From an uncultured Clostridia bacterium (GTDB taxonomy: Bacteria; Bacillota; Dehalobacteriia; UBA4068; CALXSR01): a stretch of DNA of 33,866 nucleotides. Below are positions 8,833 to 15,478 of the stretch, in pieces. Position 1 is the stretch's first letter. Each line of letters starts with the position of its first letter. The DNA lies in the NCBI GenBank assembly GCA_944391215.1, contig CALXSR010000033.1, positions 1-33,866 on the forward strand, in the 5' to 3' direction. Position numbers and translations under genes: made by a program. Under the pieces are notes generated by a model. That model was given only the letters and a program-made list of their open reading frames with translations. It was not told the origin of the DNA and ran no database searches.

Positions 8833-9264
8833 ATGTATTATTCCATTGGTGAGGTGTCTAATAAAACTGGAATTGCCATTTCAACGCTACGTTATTATGA
8901 TCGCGAAGGCATGTTTCCTAATATGGAGCGCAGTCATGGTGGTATTCGTGTTTTTTCTGATAAAGAAATGGCAACTTTGCGGGTTATAGATTGTTTAAAG
9001 ACCACCGGGATGTCAATTAAAGATATTAAACAATTTTTACATTGGTGTCAGGAGGGAGACCCTTCTTTGGTAAAAAGGCGGGATTTGTTTTATGAGCGTC
9101 TAGAAGAAGTGAAAAAACAAATAGCAGCCTTACAAAAAACCATGCATACGCTAAATTATAAATGCTGGTATTATGATACTGCGGTGACTCTGGGGAATGA
9201 AGATATGGTAAAAAATCTGCCCCTTGAAAAAATTCCGGAAGAACTGCGAGATTACAAAATATGA
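8833..9264 (+). CDS. MerR family transcriptional regulator (AdhR-like)
   Basis: MerR-family activator of 143 aa from the ATG at 8833, which has a GGGAGG site. The N-terminal winged helix is clear (YSIGEVSNKTGIAISTLRYY, then DREGMFPNMERSHGGIRVF), followed by a dimerisation helix at about residues 78-110. There is no metal-binding cysteine pair of the CueR/ZntR type; the C-terminus has a single Cys in YKCWYYDTAV. The product resembles the AdhR/NmlR-type regulators that sit beside alcohol or aldehyde dehydrogenases. It is divergent from the iron alcohol dehydrogenase, whose 19-bp-spacer promoter is the likely target. The inducer is unknown. Confidence 0.88.
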   Translation: MYYSIGEVSNKTGIAISTLRYYDREGMFPNMERSHGGIRVFSDKEMATLRVIDCLKTTGMSIKDIKQFLHWCQEGDPSLVKRRDLFYERLEEVKKQIAALQKTMHTLNYKCWYYDTAVTLGNEDMVKNLPLEKIPEELRDYKI

Positions 9265-9503
9265 TTGAACTTATTGGTAGGGATAAACCCCTGTTTGGAA
9301 CTAATTTTGGGAAATAGAGGGCATAGGGCATATTTGTTTGTTCTTGTTGAAGATAAGTATTGCTGATAAAAAACTGTCGGTTTCATGCAATGCTCTTGGG
9401 AGGAACAAGGCGATAGTATAATACGAAAAAATGCCGATCGGCTTAGGCAAATAACATATACTCGACCAATAGGAAGTAGCATAAATATTAGGATAGCAAG
9501 AAC

Positions 9504-10000
9504 ATGATGCGTGATATCGAAAAAACGATTAAGAATTTAATTGATAAGTAAGGAATCTCCTTTATTGCTTCCATTGCAGAGGGTGGTTTTCCTAATATGA
9601 AGGCGATGCTTCTACCCCGCAAGCGGGTGGGTATTCAAGAATTCTATTTTACGACGAATCCATCTTCCATGCAGGTGGGGCAATTCAGGAAAAACCCAAA
9701 CGCCAGCATTTATTTTTATGATAAACGGTTCTTCCGGGTTGTGATGTTGGTCGGCTATATGGAAGTGTTGGAGGATACCGCTAGCAAGGAGATGATCTGG
9801 CGGGAGGGGAACACCATGTATTATCCCGGCGGGATAACCGATCCGGATTATTGCGTTCTAAAATTTGTTGCAGATCGTGGTCGCTATTACGCGAACTGTC
9901 ATCGACACCACGAATGAACAATTCCGTATCTTCAAAAGATCGTAGTCGCTATTACGCGAACTGTCATTCCGAATCTTTTGAAGTGGGTAGAGAAGAATAA
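9504..10000 (+). pseudogene. Broken pyridoxamine 5'-phosphate oxidase-like flavin-binding protein
   Basis: The reading frame begins MMRDIEKTIKNLIDK at 9504 and meets an in-frame TAA at 9549-9551, where a CAA glutamine codon is expected. It reopens as GISFIASIAEGG and continues through QFRKNPNASIYFYD and GYMEVLED to FVADRGRYYANCH, the split-barrel fold of the PNPOx-like family (small FMN-binding proteins). Near the 3' end a 31-nt block (9872-9902) is repeated at 9937-9967 with one mismatch, 65 nt apart. This shifts the frame; the natural ending (HSESFEVGREE then TAA at 9998-10000) is now in another frame. The gene therefore carries a nonsense change and a frameshifting insertion. The surviving frame from 9597 might still yield a truncated product, which I consider non-functional. 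Confidence 0.8.
9872..9982 (+). repeat. 31-nt direct repeat plus inverted repeat inside the broken gene
   Basis: Copies at 9872-9902 and 9937-9967 match at 30 of 31 positions. The 34 nt between them end in CTTCAAAAGAT (9930-9940), the exact reverse complement of ATCTTTTGAAG (9972-9982). A duplication joined to an inverted copy suggests a replication template-switch event rather than a simple slip. Confidence 0.8.
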
Positions 10001-10413
10001 ATCGAAAATGGCAAAGAATAAGGTGTCATAAGGGGACACGACAAATCTTATTGCGTTAGACTAATTCGTTGCGTCTTACTTCACTATCTTGACGAAGGTC
10101 GGTTTATCTGCCTAAAAACATCACTTATCTATAAATGGGTTATTGGTATCCTCTTCGTATTATTTTTTAAACTAATTGCAAAGAGTAGGCGGCCGGTTGA
10201 TGATTTATTTTAGCTTTCCTGTTATTATTGATTGCCTATTTATTTTGTAGAACAGAAGACTTACGGCTCAAAAAGAGAAAAGAGTAATATGTTGCAAAAA
10301 GGAGCAGTCGAAGATAGAAAAGCCTGGTTTGGAGAAGAATTTAGGCTATAAATAAGTTAGATTTTATAAGCTAAGGATCATCAAAGAAGGAAATTGAAAA
10401 CAAGTTTTGCAAG
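10001..10413. other. Gene-poor decaying stretch
   Basis: No intact gene is supported. Two adjacent plus-strand frames look like pieces of one small membrane protein split by a frameshift: YKWVIGILFVLFFKLIAKSR up to a TAG near 10212, then, one frame over, ILAFLLLLIAYLFC followed by RTEDLRLKKRKE and TAA at 10285-10287. A 20-residue frame follows (MLQKGAVEDRK from about 10290) with nothing recognisable. I read this as debris, at low confidence. Confidence 0.4.
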
Positions 10414-10668
10414 GTGACAACAATATGGCAGAAAAACATAAATTTAGATTGCTATGGACAAAAGAGGATGATAGCGATAAAAGCTATCATCCTCTTTGCG
10501 GATTGGCTGCTTCTGATGTTTTTATTATGGTTTCCTCATTATTTTGGTTTTGTTGTTAGCAATGGGTTGTTTTTTACTGTTATTTTGTGGTTATCTGGTT
10601 TTATTATTTTTATTTTAAATTTTCTTGTGGTATGCTTCTATACGTTTGATGATTTTATTTTGTTGTAA
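10414..10668 (+). CDS. Hypothetical small membrane protein (doubtful)
   Basis: An 84-codon frame from a GTG at 10414. The first third is polar; the rest is strongly hydrophobic with two or three probable membrane segments (AIILFADWLLLMFLLWF; LFFTVILWLSGFIIFIL; FLVVCFYTFD). Against it, a perfect 15-bp hairpin (10461-10497) lies in the frame, and a better ribosome site (AAGGTG) serves an ATG at 10424 in a different frame (MAEKHKFRLLWTKEDD, ending after 44 residues). The region may hold a frameshifted remnant. No function can be assigned. Confidence 0.3.
   Translation: MTTIWQKNINLDCYGQKRMIAIKAIILFADWLLLMFLLWFPHYFGFVVSNGLFFTVILWLSGFIIFILNFLVVCFYTFDDFILL
10461..10497. repeat. Perfect 15-bp hairpin
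   Basis: AAAGAGGATGATAGC at 10461-10475 and its exact complement at 10483-10497, with a 7-nt loop. Only short T runs flank the stem, so it could be a weak terminator or a remnant of one; its position inside a doubtful frame argues that the frame is not a real gene. Confidence 0.7.
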
Positions 10669-10700
10669 TTATTTTAACCGTTTCTTATGTTCTGTTCTAT

Positions 10701-11009
10701 TTATTTCAACATGGCTTCTACCTGATGTTTAGGAACTGCGCCTACGGAATTGGCGACAACTTTGCCATTTTCGAATAATAACAAAGTAGGAATACTCATT
10801 ACTCGAAATTGCTGGGCCAAACCTGGTTCTTCATCGATATTTACTTTGCCTACTTTTACTTGTCCTTCTTTTTCTTGGGCAATTTGGTCTAGTACCGGGG
10901 CAAACATGCGGCAGGGACCGCACCAAGGCGCCCAAAAATCTACTAAAACCGGTTTTTCACTTTGTATTACCTCTGTATTAAAATTTTCTTTATTGAACTG
11001 CATAGTCAT
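10701..11009 (-). CDS. trxA: Thioredoxin
   Basis: Small cytosolic disulfide reductase, 102 aa. The active site WCGPC is at residues 29-33 and the cis-proline at 74 (SIPTLLLF), both canonical. I chose the ATG at 11009 ([10 protein letters not shown]) because it gives the standard thioredoxin length; the longer frame to 11084 adds a non-homologous leader. No thioredoxin reductase gene is adjacent. It is divergent from a Crp/Fnr regulator, with a 13-nt dyad between them, so it may be under that regulator's control. Confidence 0.95.
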   Translation of the reverse strand: MTMQFNKENFNTEVIQSEKPVLVDFWAPWCGPCRMFAPVLDQIAQEKEGQVKVGKVNIDEEPGLAQQFRVMSIPTLLLFENGKVVANSVGAVPKHQVEAMLK

Positions 11010-11070
11010 TTTAAAAACCCCTTTCCCTTTAAAACTTGTTTTTAGTATAATATAAATAAGGTATCCTTTC

Positions 11071-11085
11071 TGTGATAAAATCACG
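11071..11085. promoter_or_regulatory. Crp/Fnr-type dyad between trxA and the regulator gene
   Basis: TGTGATAAAATCACG contains the perfect dyad GTGAT-AAA-ATCAC. Downstream on the plus strand is TATAAT (11111-11116) with no recognisable -35 box. The dyad centre lies about 45 bp before the predicted start, the usual place for a class II Crp/Fnr activator. The half-site spacing is one shorter than textbook CRP sites, so the assignment is an inference. Confidence 0.5.
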
Positions 11086-11161
11086 AACGGATGCTAGATA
11101 TGAGAAACTTTATAATAATATGATTTAAATGGTGCTTTTATTGCGGAAAGAGGCGTGTGTT

Positions 11162-11848
11162 ATGGAACAGGATAGATTGGTCTTGTTACAAAATTATTTA
11201 CCGTTTTGGTCAGATTTAAAGGAGGATCAAAAAAAGCTGTTACAAAACGCTGTAGTTGCAAAAGAAATTCCAAAAGGTGTTACGATTCATAATGGCCAAC
11301 AGGATTGTATTGGCTTGCTGGTGGTATTGTCTGGCCAATTACGGGTTTTTGTACTTTCTGAAGAGGGGAAAGAGATTACTTTATATCGTTTGTTTGAGCG
11401 GGATATGTGCCTTTTTTCCGCTTCCTGTATTATGCATAGTATTCAGTTTGAATTACAGGTGCAAACAGCGGAAGATACTAACGTATTGGTAATTCCGCCC
11501 AATCTTTATCAAAACCTGATGCGTAGTTCTTTGCCGATAGCTAATTATACGAACGATTTAATGGCCAGTCGTTTTTCTGATGTCATGTGGCTTTTAGACC
11601 AAGTACTAAATAAAAGTTTTGATGGTAGGTTGGCGGCTTTTTTGTTGGAAGAGAGCAGTATTACTGGCAGCCCTACTTTGCATATCACACAGGAATCTAT
11701 TGCGCATCATTTGGGTAGTGCGCGCGAGGTGGTAACCAGAATGTTAAAATATTTTCAAATGGAAGGTATGGTAGAATTGTTCCGTGGTGGATTACGGATA
11801 AAAAACACCCAAGCTTTGGAGGCATTGGCTGTTGACAGTTTAAAATAA
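11162..11848 (+). CDS. Crp/Fnr family transcriptional regulator
   Basis: 228-aa regulator: an N-terminal cyclic-nucleotide-binding-like barrel (residues ~20-120, with GLLVVLSGQLRVFV and GKEITLYRLFERD) and a C-terminal Crp-type winged helix (ITQESIAHHLGSAREVVTRM). The ATG at 11162 has a GAAAGAGG site; an upstream ATG at 11129 adds an unconserved leader. There is no N-terminal four-cysteine iron-sulfur motif as in Fnr. Cysteines sit in the barrel (RDMCLFSASC), which may suit redox sensing, but this is inference. Divergent pairing with trxA supports a role in redox or oxygen response. Confidence 0.88.
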   Translation: MEQDRLVLLQNYLPFWSDLKEDQKKLLQNAVVAKEIPKGVTIHNGQQDCIGLLVVLSGQLRVFVLSEEGKEITLYRLFERDMCLFSASCIMHSIQFELQVQTAEDTNVLVIPPNLYQNLMRSSLPIANYTNDLMASRFSDVMWLLDQVLNKSFDGRLAAFLLEESSITGSPTLHITQESIAHHLGSAREVVTRMLKYFQMEGMVELFRGGLRIKNTQALEALAVDSLK

Positions 11849-11911
11849 TAGATTTTTCTTTATTGTTTGCTTGATAGATGATAGGAACTTGATTTTAGGA
11901 GTATGGAAAAT

Positions 11912-11940
11912 AAAAGACCGATAAAAAGCAGTCTTTTTTA
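11912..11940 (+). terminator. Probable terminator of the Crp/Fnr gene
   Basis: A 7-bp stem AAAAGAC / GTCTTTT with a 12-nt loop followed by T residues, about 65 nt after the stop codon. Weak GC content makes it a moderate call. Confidence 0.5.
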
Positions 11941-12019
11941 TGCAATTATTTTTTAATTATTTTTTATTGATTAAAAACCCTCAAAACGTCTTATAAGAGT
12001 TTATAAGTTCTTATAGGAG

Positions 12020-12045
12020 GTGTCTGAAAGTGGTTTAAATCAAGG
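12020..12045 (+). repeat. 26-nt block repeated inverted at 13212-13238
   Basis: The blocks share TCTGAAAG and TTAAATCAAGG with three substitutions and one extra base between them (compare the reverse complement of 13212-13238). Together with the GGGCACCA pairs they bracket the lipoprotein gene, suggesting the ends of a former mobile unit. Confidence 0.6.
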
Positions 12046-12102
12046 GTTTTCACGTATCTTCTTATTTTTCGTCATATCTCCTTACGGCGTGGTTTTGGAA
12101 GG

Positions 12103-12123
12103 TCGGGCACCATTTGGGCACCA
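12103..12123 (+). repeat. Paired GGGCACCA repeats, left copy
   Basis: GGGCACCA occurs at 12105 and 12116, 11 nt apart. The same pair with the same spacing and orientation is found at 13392 and 13403. Closely spaced direct repeats like these resemble integrase arm-binding sites. Confidence 0.65.
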
Positions 12124-12390
12124 TGGATTTTCTCGAAATATCTCCCAATTATCAATTGCGTTCCATTCCATTCCTTTCCGGCCTTTTCAGTGTAACTTTT
12201 GGAAGAGCAAGCATAGGAAGAAGGTACCCTCTCCCGAAAAAACTGCTTGTTGGGAAACCCACCCCCTCTTCATTTTTTATAAATGGCTATCCATGTGACA
12301 CACACTGAAAGATGTAAAAAAACAGAGAAAAACATGGTATGATCTAATCGTTACGTTATTTTTATATTTGACATGGGAGGCAAAAATATT

Positions 12391-13005
12391 ATGAAAAGAT
12401 TCATTTCAGCAGTTTTACTCATCATGATGATAGTGACGCTGAGTGCGTGTTCAAGCAAAACTGATTCCCCCAAGCTTTTATCAAAAGAGGGGATAGCACC
12501 TTATGAATTATCAGAAAGTGAAAAATATATATTGCAGTCTTTTGGCATGGATGGTACATCACAGATTATAGCTTTTAATGCCCCTAAAGAGGCAATTAGC
12601 TTGAACGTAAATGTTTATCGTCTCGGAAACGATGAAACATGGAGCAATGTAGGTGAAGGTGGTATCTCTATTGGAACAGACAGGGAGCCAATAGACCAAT
12701 TAACCGGAACATTTACCATGCAACTAAGAGAGAATTATGCAATTGATTTTATCATTAACGCTGGTGGAAGGGCATCCTACAAAACTGACGAGATTGTATT
12801 GAATAGCGAAACAATGGCATCAATAAAAGGCTTTTTGCAGGAGTTTCAAGAGATTACCATAAACACAGAGATACCTGTTGCCCTAATGGTATATGATAGC
12901 GGCACAAGTATGAGAAGCTATTCTCTGCAAGATTACTTTGAACCGTCAAAGTTCGCGGGAATGGATTTAGTTCAGGTTGTCACATTAAAATTTTCAGATA
13001 AATAA
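12391..13005 (+). CDS. Putative lipoprotein of unknown function
   Basis: 204 aa from an ATG at 12391 with a GGGAGG site ten bases upstream. The N-terminus is a lipoprotein signal (MKRFISAVLLIMMIVTLSAC) with lipobox LSAC and Cys20 as the predicted lipidated residue, so the protein should be anchored outside the membrane. The mature part is polar, beta-rich by appearance and not recognised. It stands alone between paired GGGCACCA repeats and inverted 26-nt blocks, and probably arrived with a mobile element. Confidence 0.85.
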   Translation: MKRFISAVLLIMMIVTLSACSSKTDSPKLLSKEGIAPYELSESEKYILQSFGMDGTSQIIAFNAPKEAISLNVNVYRLGNDETWSNVGEGGISIGTDREPIDQLTGTFTMQLRENYAIDFIINAGGRASYKTDEIVLNSETMASIKGFLQEFQEITINTEIPVALMVYDSGTSMRSYSLQDYFEPSKFAGMDLVQVVTLKFSDK

Positions 13006-13135
13006 TTCGGATATGTAAAACCAGCATATAACCTACAATGAGTAGCAGAGCCAGCCGTTCCCGTCAATGACAAGATGAACGGTGCTACGCACTGCCATTG
13101 ACTGTGCCGCCTGCCCCTACTCGTAGTGCAATCAA

Positions 13136-13166
13136 GAGGGTGAAAGCAAAGAGTGCTTTCACCCTC
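13136..13166. terminator. Terminator-like hairpin downstream of the lipoprotein gene
   Basis: GAGGGTGAAAGCA (13136-13148) pairs perfectly with TGCTTTCACCCTC (13154-13166) across a 5-nt loop. There is no T-run after it, so it may be a structural element of the former mobile unit rather than an intrinsic terminator. Confidence 0.5.
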
Positions 13167-13390
13167 TCTCCATAGTGGGGAACGAAAGTCACGCAGTAGG
13201 GGGGTATAGAGCCTTGATTTAAGCGGCTTTCAGAGCACAAGAAACCTTGATCAATGGTTTACTATTGCTATCTCTTAAAACGTCGTTCTATGGCGGGAGA
13301 AAACCGGTGGATAAAACTTGTTGTTCTACAGTCCGATTTACCATATTCCTTTATAACTTCTTATCTATTTTTATATATTCTCGCGAAATG

Positions 13391-13410
13391 TGGGCACCAA
13401 TTGGGCACCA
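13391..13410 (+). repeat. Paired GGGCACCA repeats, right copy
   Basis: TGGGCACCA at 13391-13399 and TTGGGCACCA at 13401-13410, the same 11-nt period and orientation as the left pair about 1.29 kb away. Confidence 0.65.
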
Positions 13411-13596
13411 GGATGTCAATTTTTTTAATGATAATTAGAATAGAATAACTCAAGAAATCATGTATTCATGCAGGTTTCGGCGGGAGCAAGCCACCGCCAT
13501 ACTTAAATCATTCTACTATTTTTTATAGAAAAGCTGTTGCAGGCGAATATCCATGCCATTAATTTTTATTTCATTATTTTTACTAACAAGCCAATA

Positions 13597-13758
13597 TTAT
13601 TCTGCCGAAAGATTACTTTTTATCAGTTTGTTAAAAAGTGTTTGATAAATAGCATCAATAGAATTGACCAACTCTAAATTATTGTTTTGTAGAGCAGTAG
13701 CGGACATAAAACTAGCTACTTCCATCATAATCCCTTCTTCTGTGCATAGATATTCCAT
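13597..13758 (-). CDS. Small hypothetical protein, 53 aa
   Basis: Minus-strand frame starting MEYLCTEEGIMMEVASFM and ending NKLIKSNLSAE, 53 residues. A very good ribosome site (GGAGGAAC) lies seven bases before the ATG. The composition is that of a soluble helical protein. It is divergent from a decayed XRE regulator, a pairing common in phage- and plasmid-derived modules. No family was recognised. It may be a real small gene or a leftover of the same decayed unit. Confidence 0.55.
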   Translation of the reverse strand: MEYLCTEEGIMMEVASFMSATALQNNNLELVNSIDAIYQTLFNKLIKSNLSAE

Positions 13759-13946
13759 GTTTGTTCCTCCATTGTGGGCCTTAGATTGTCCAGTAAAAAC
13801 TTTGTTTTCATATAATTTGAATATATAAAATTATTAAAATAAGCTTTTAAGGTTTATTTACTTATAAGCTTTAAAAGTGGTTATACTATATTTTTATACA
13901 TCATATAATAAATTTAATAGAATTATTTAGATTTAGGTGTAAAACT

Positions 13947-14140
13947 ATGTTTAATGGACGAAAGCTATCGGAATTAAGGAAAAAAGAAGAATGACACAAC
14001 AATAGCTTGCAGATTTTTTAGGTGTTGGGTTTAAAACTGTATCGAAGTATGAGAATAATACGAATGATCCGAGGAAGAGATAAAAGTTTTGCTTGCTAAA
14101 TATTTTGGCGTTTCTCTGGGATATAAAATAGGTTTAAATA
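13947..14140 (+). pseudogene. Decayed XRE-type helix-turn-helix regulator
   Basis: The start MFNGRKLSELRKKEE at 13947 is followed by a stop. One frame over come QLADFLGVGFKTVSKYENN-like residues (with an internal TAG in the place of a sense codon), and after another shift EIKVLLAKYFGVSLGYKIGLN. Put together these give a canonical XRE HTH domain of about 65 residues, now broken by two frame changes and at least one stop. A terminator follows immediately. Confidence 0.75.
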
Positions 14141-14166
14141 AAAAAGCTACCTTAAGGTAGCTTTTT
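14141..14166. terminator. Bidirectional terminator
   Basis: A continuous 26-nt palindrome: an 11-bp stem AAAAAGCTACC / GGTAGCTTTTT with a TTAA loop, A-run and T-run on the two sides. It serves the convergent XRE remnant (plus) and the gene ending at 14165 (minus). Confidence 0.85.
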
Positions 14167-15034
14167 AGTTTTGACCGTAATACGGAACCCCTTTTTCTAT
14201 TTGGCAAAATTGTGGATAGCTTCCATGTTCGGTGACACGGAACAGAACCGTATAGCGTTGCGTAGGGGTTGCTTCGCGAATTTGGCCATTGGTAAGCATA
14301 CGATCCAAAGCCTCGGTTTGACTACATTGCCATTGTTTGCTTTTGGCGGCTAAAAACAATTCATTAAGGCCCGGTTCATAACTGCCTGTTATATCAAAAT
14401 TGTATTCGTTAGCAGTAGCTGTATAATAACGGTAGCCCTCTTTTTTTTCTATTTTGATATCGAGCAAGGCATAAACCATTTGGCTATCATTATATCCGGT
14501 AGGAATTGGGGAATAGTTTTCTCCGTCGAACTGAGCAAATTTTGGATATTCTTTATGGGGAAAATCCGGATATTGGTCATTCGGAGCCGCGAATAATTTA
14601 CGAATCCTGGCTTCCATTTCCAGCTTATGCGCTTTATCTGGGAATTGTCCGAATTTACCATTCCACATATAAAGAAAATACATCACCGGCGCGCCATGAG
14701 AATCATAACCGGGCTTGCCGTCGTAGATGGAGTGGAATTGATACCAATCCACTTCAGGTAAAAAGGAGAAGGCATATTCATTGGCAAAACGATTGAAGCT
14801 ACGCAAAATATTTTCCTCTATGGTGATATTCCCATTTTCATCAATGGCAGTCTTTTGTAAATCATATAATAAATAATCAATATTTGGTTGCTGATAGCCT
14901 GCAGCTAATTTGCACCAGTTAGGCGATTGCTGCAGCATATTAGGCAAATAAATGAGGCATAATACCAGAATGGTCGCGCAAATGGCGATAATGAGAGCGA
15001 TGGTGCTTTTTTTGCTTTTTTCTTGTCGAAACAT
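14165..15034 (-). CDS. Membrane-anchored protein of unknown function
   Basis: 289 aa from the ATG at 15034, chosen because AGAGGTG lies upstream; a longer frame to 15064 is possible. The N-terminus is positively charged (MFRQEKSKKS) and followed by one strong transmembrane helix (TIALIIAICATILVLCLIYL), with no signal-peptidase site apparent, so the rest is probably extracytoplasmic. The soluble part is rich in Tyr, Trp and Phe (DWYQFHSIYDGKPGYD; YPDFPHKEYPKFAQF). I do not recognise a family. It shares a terminator with the decayed XRE gene and is divergent from the gatCAB operon. Confidence 0.75.
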   Translation of the reverse strand: MFRQEKSKKSTIALIIAICATILVLCLIYLPNMLQQSPNWCKLAAGYQQPNIDYLLYDLQKTAIDENGNITIEENILRSFNRFANEYAFSFLPEVDWYQFHSIYDGKPGYDSHGAPVMYFLYMWNGKFGQFPDKAHKLEMEARIRKLFAAPNDQYPDFPHKEYPKFAQFDGENYSPIPTGYNDSQMVYALLDIKIEKKEGYRYYTATANEYNFDITGSYEPGLNELFLAAKSKQWQCSQTEALDRMLTNGQIREATPTQRYTVLFRVTEHGSYPQFCQIEKGVPYYGQN

Positions 15035-15136
15035 AGAGAACACCTCTTTTCCTAACTTCACCAATTTATCAAATAGACGGGGACAGGAGAAGGGATTGTT
15101 CCCGTGGGAATTTATCGTAGAAAAATGAAATTTTTT

Positions 15137-15165
15137 TAGACAAGTCCTTTAATACTTGATATAAT
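15137..15165 (+). promoter_or_regulatory. Promoter of the gatCAB-pyrG-guaA operon
   Basis: TAGACA (15137-15142), 17-bp spacer, TATAAT (15160-15165). A GGAGGTG ribosome site follows at 15178-15184 and gatC starts at 15189, so the leader is short and leaves no room for a riboswitch or T-box. Confidence 0.75.
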
Positions 15166-15188
15166 ATTAAAGATATGGAGGTGTCGCT

Positions 15189-15467
15189 ATGGAACTTACC
15201 ACAAAGCAGGTAGAACATGTGGCAAAACTAGCCCGTATTCGTTTAAGCGAAGAAGAAAAAAATCGTTTGGCCAAAGAAATGGCCGATATTACCACATTTG
15301 CCGAGCAGTTGACGCAAATGCAGAATCGGACCGATGAAGATATGAAGGCACAAAGAACATTTTATCGGCAGGATGAAGTGCAACCGTCCTATAACAGGGA
15401 AGCTTTATTAAAAAATGCGCCCTTTGCCGAAGACGGCTGTTTTTTGGTGCCCAAAGTATTAGAATAG
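15189..15467 (+). CDS. gatC: Asp-tRNA(Asn)/Glu-tRNA(Gln) amidotransferase subunit C
   Basis: Small subunit (92 aa) that clamps GatA and GatB together in the tRNA-dependent amidotransferase making Gln-tRNA(Gln) and Asn-tRNA(Asn). It begins with the typical VEHVAKLARIRLSEEEKNRL and keeps the FAEQLTQM segment. First gene of the operon, 11 nt before gatA. Confidence 0.95.
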   Translation: MELTTKQVEHVAKLARIRLSEEEKNRLAKEMADITTFAEQLTQMQNRTDEDMKAQRTFYRQDEVQPSYNREALLKNAPFAEDGCFLVPKVLE

Positions 15468-15478
15468 GTGGTTAAGTG

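Larger units (their letters stand above)
11849..12390. other. Intergenic region with terminator-like hairpin and recombination-type repeats
   Basis: No supported gene. It holds a short hairpin with T-tract (AAAAGAC 11912-11918, GTCTTTT 11931-11937) that can end the Crp/Fnr transcript, a 26-nt block at 12020-12045 that recurs inverted at 13212-13238, and paired GGGCACCA repeats at 12105-12123. The frames at 12020-12308 are low-complexity and lack ribosome sites or family motifs. Confidence 0.6.
13006..13596. other. Gene-poor accessory strip
   Basis: No supported gene. It contains a 13-bp perfect hairpin (13136-13166), the inverted copy of the 12020 block (13212-13238) and the right GGGCACCA pair (13391-13410). 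The two frames around 13247-13448 overlap each other, lack ribosome sites and show no motif. Confidence 0.6.

Noticed and set aside
12020..12308. Two overlapping plus-strand frames of 92 and 64 residues
   Set aside because: Low-complexity Phe/Ser/Pro-rich translations, no ribosome site, and they run over repeat blocks.
13247..13448. Two overlapping frames near the right GGGCACCA pair
   Set aside because: They overlap each other, lack start signals and cross recombination-type repeats.
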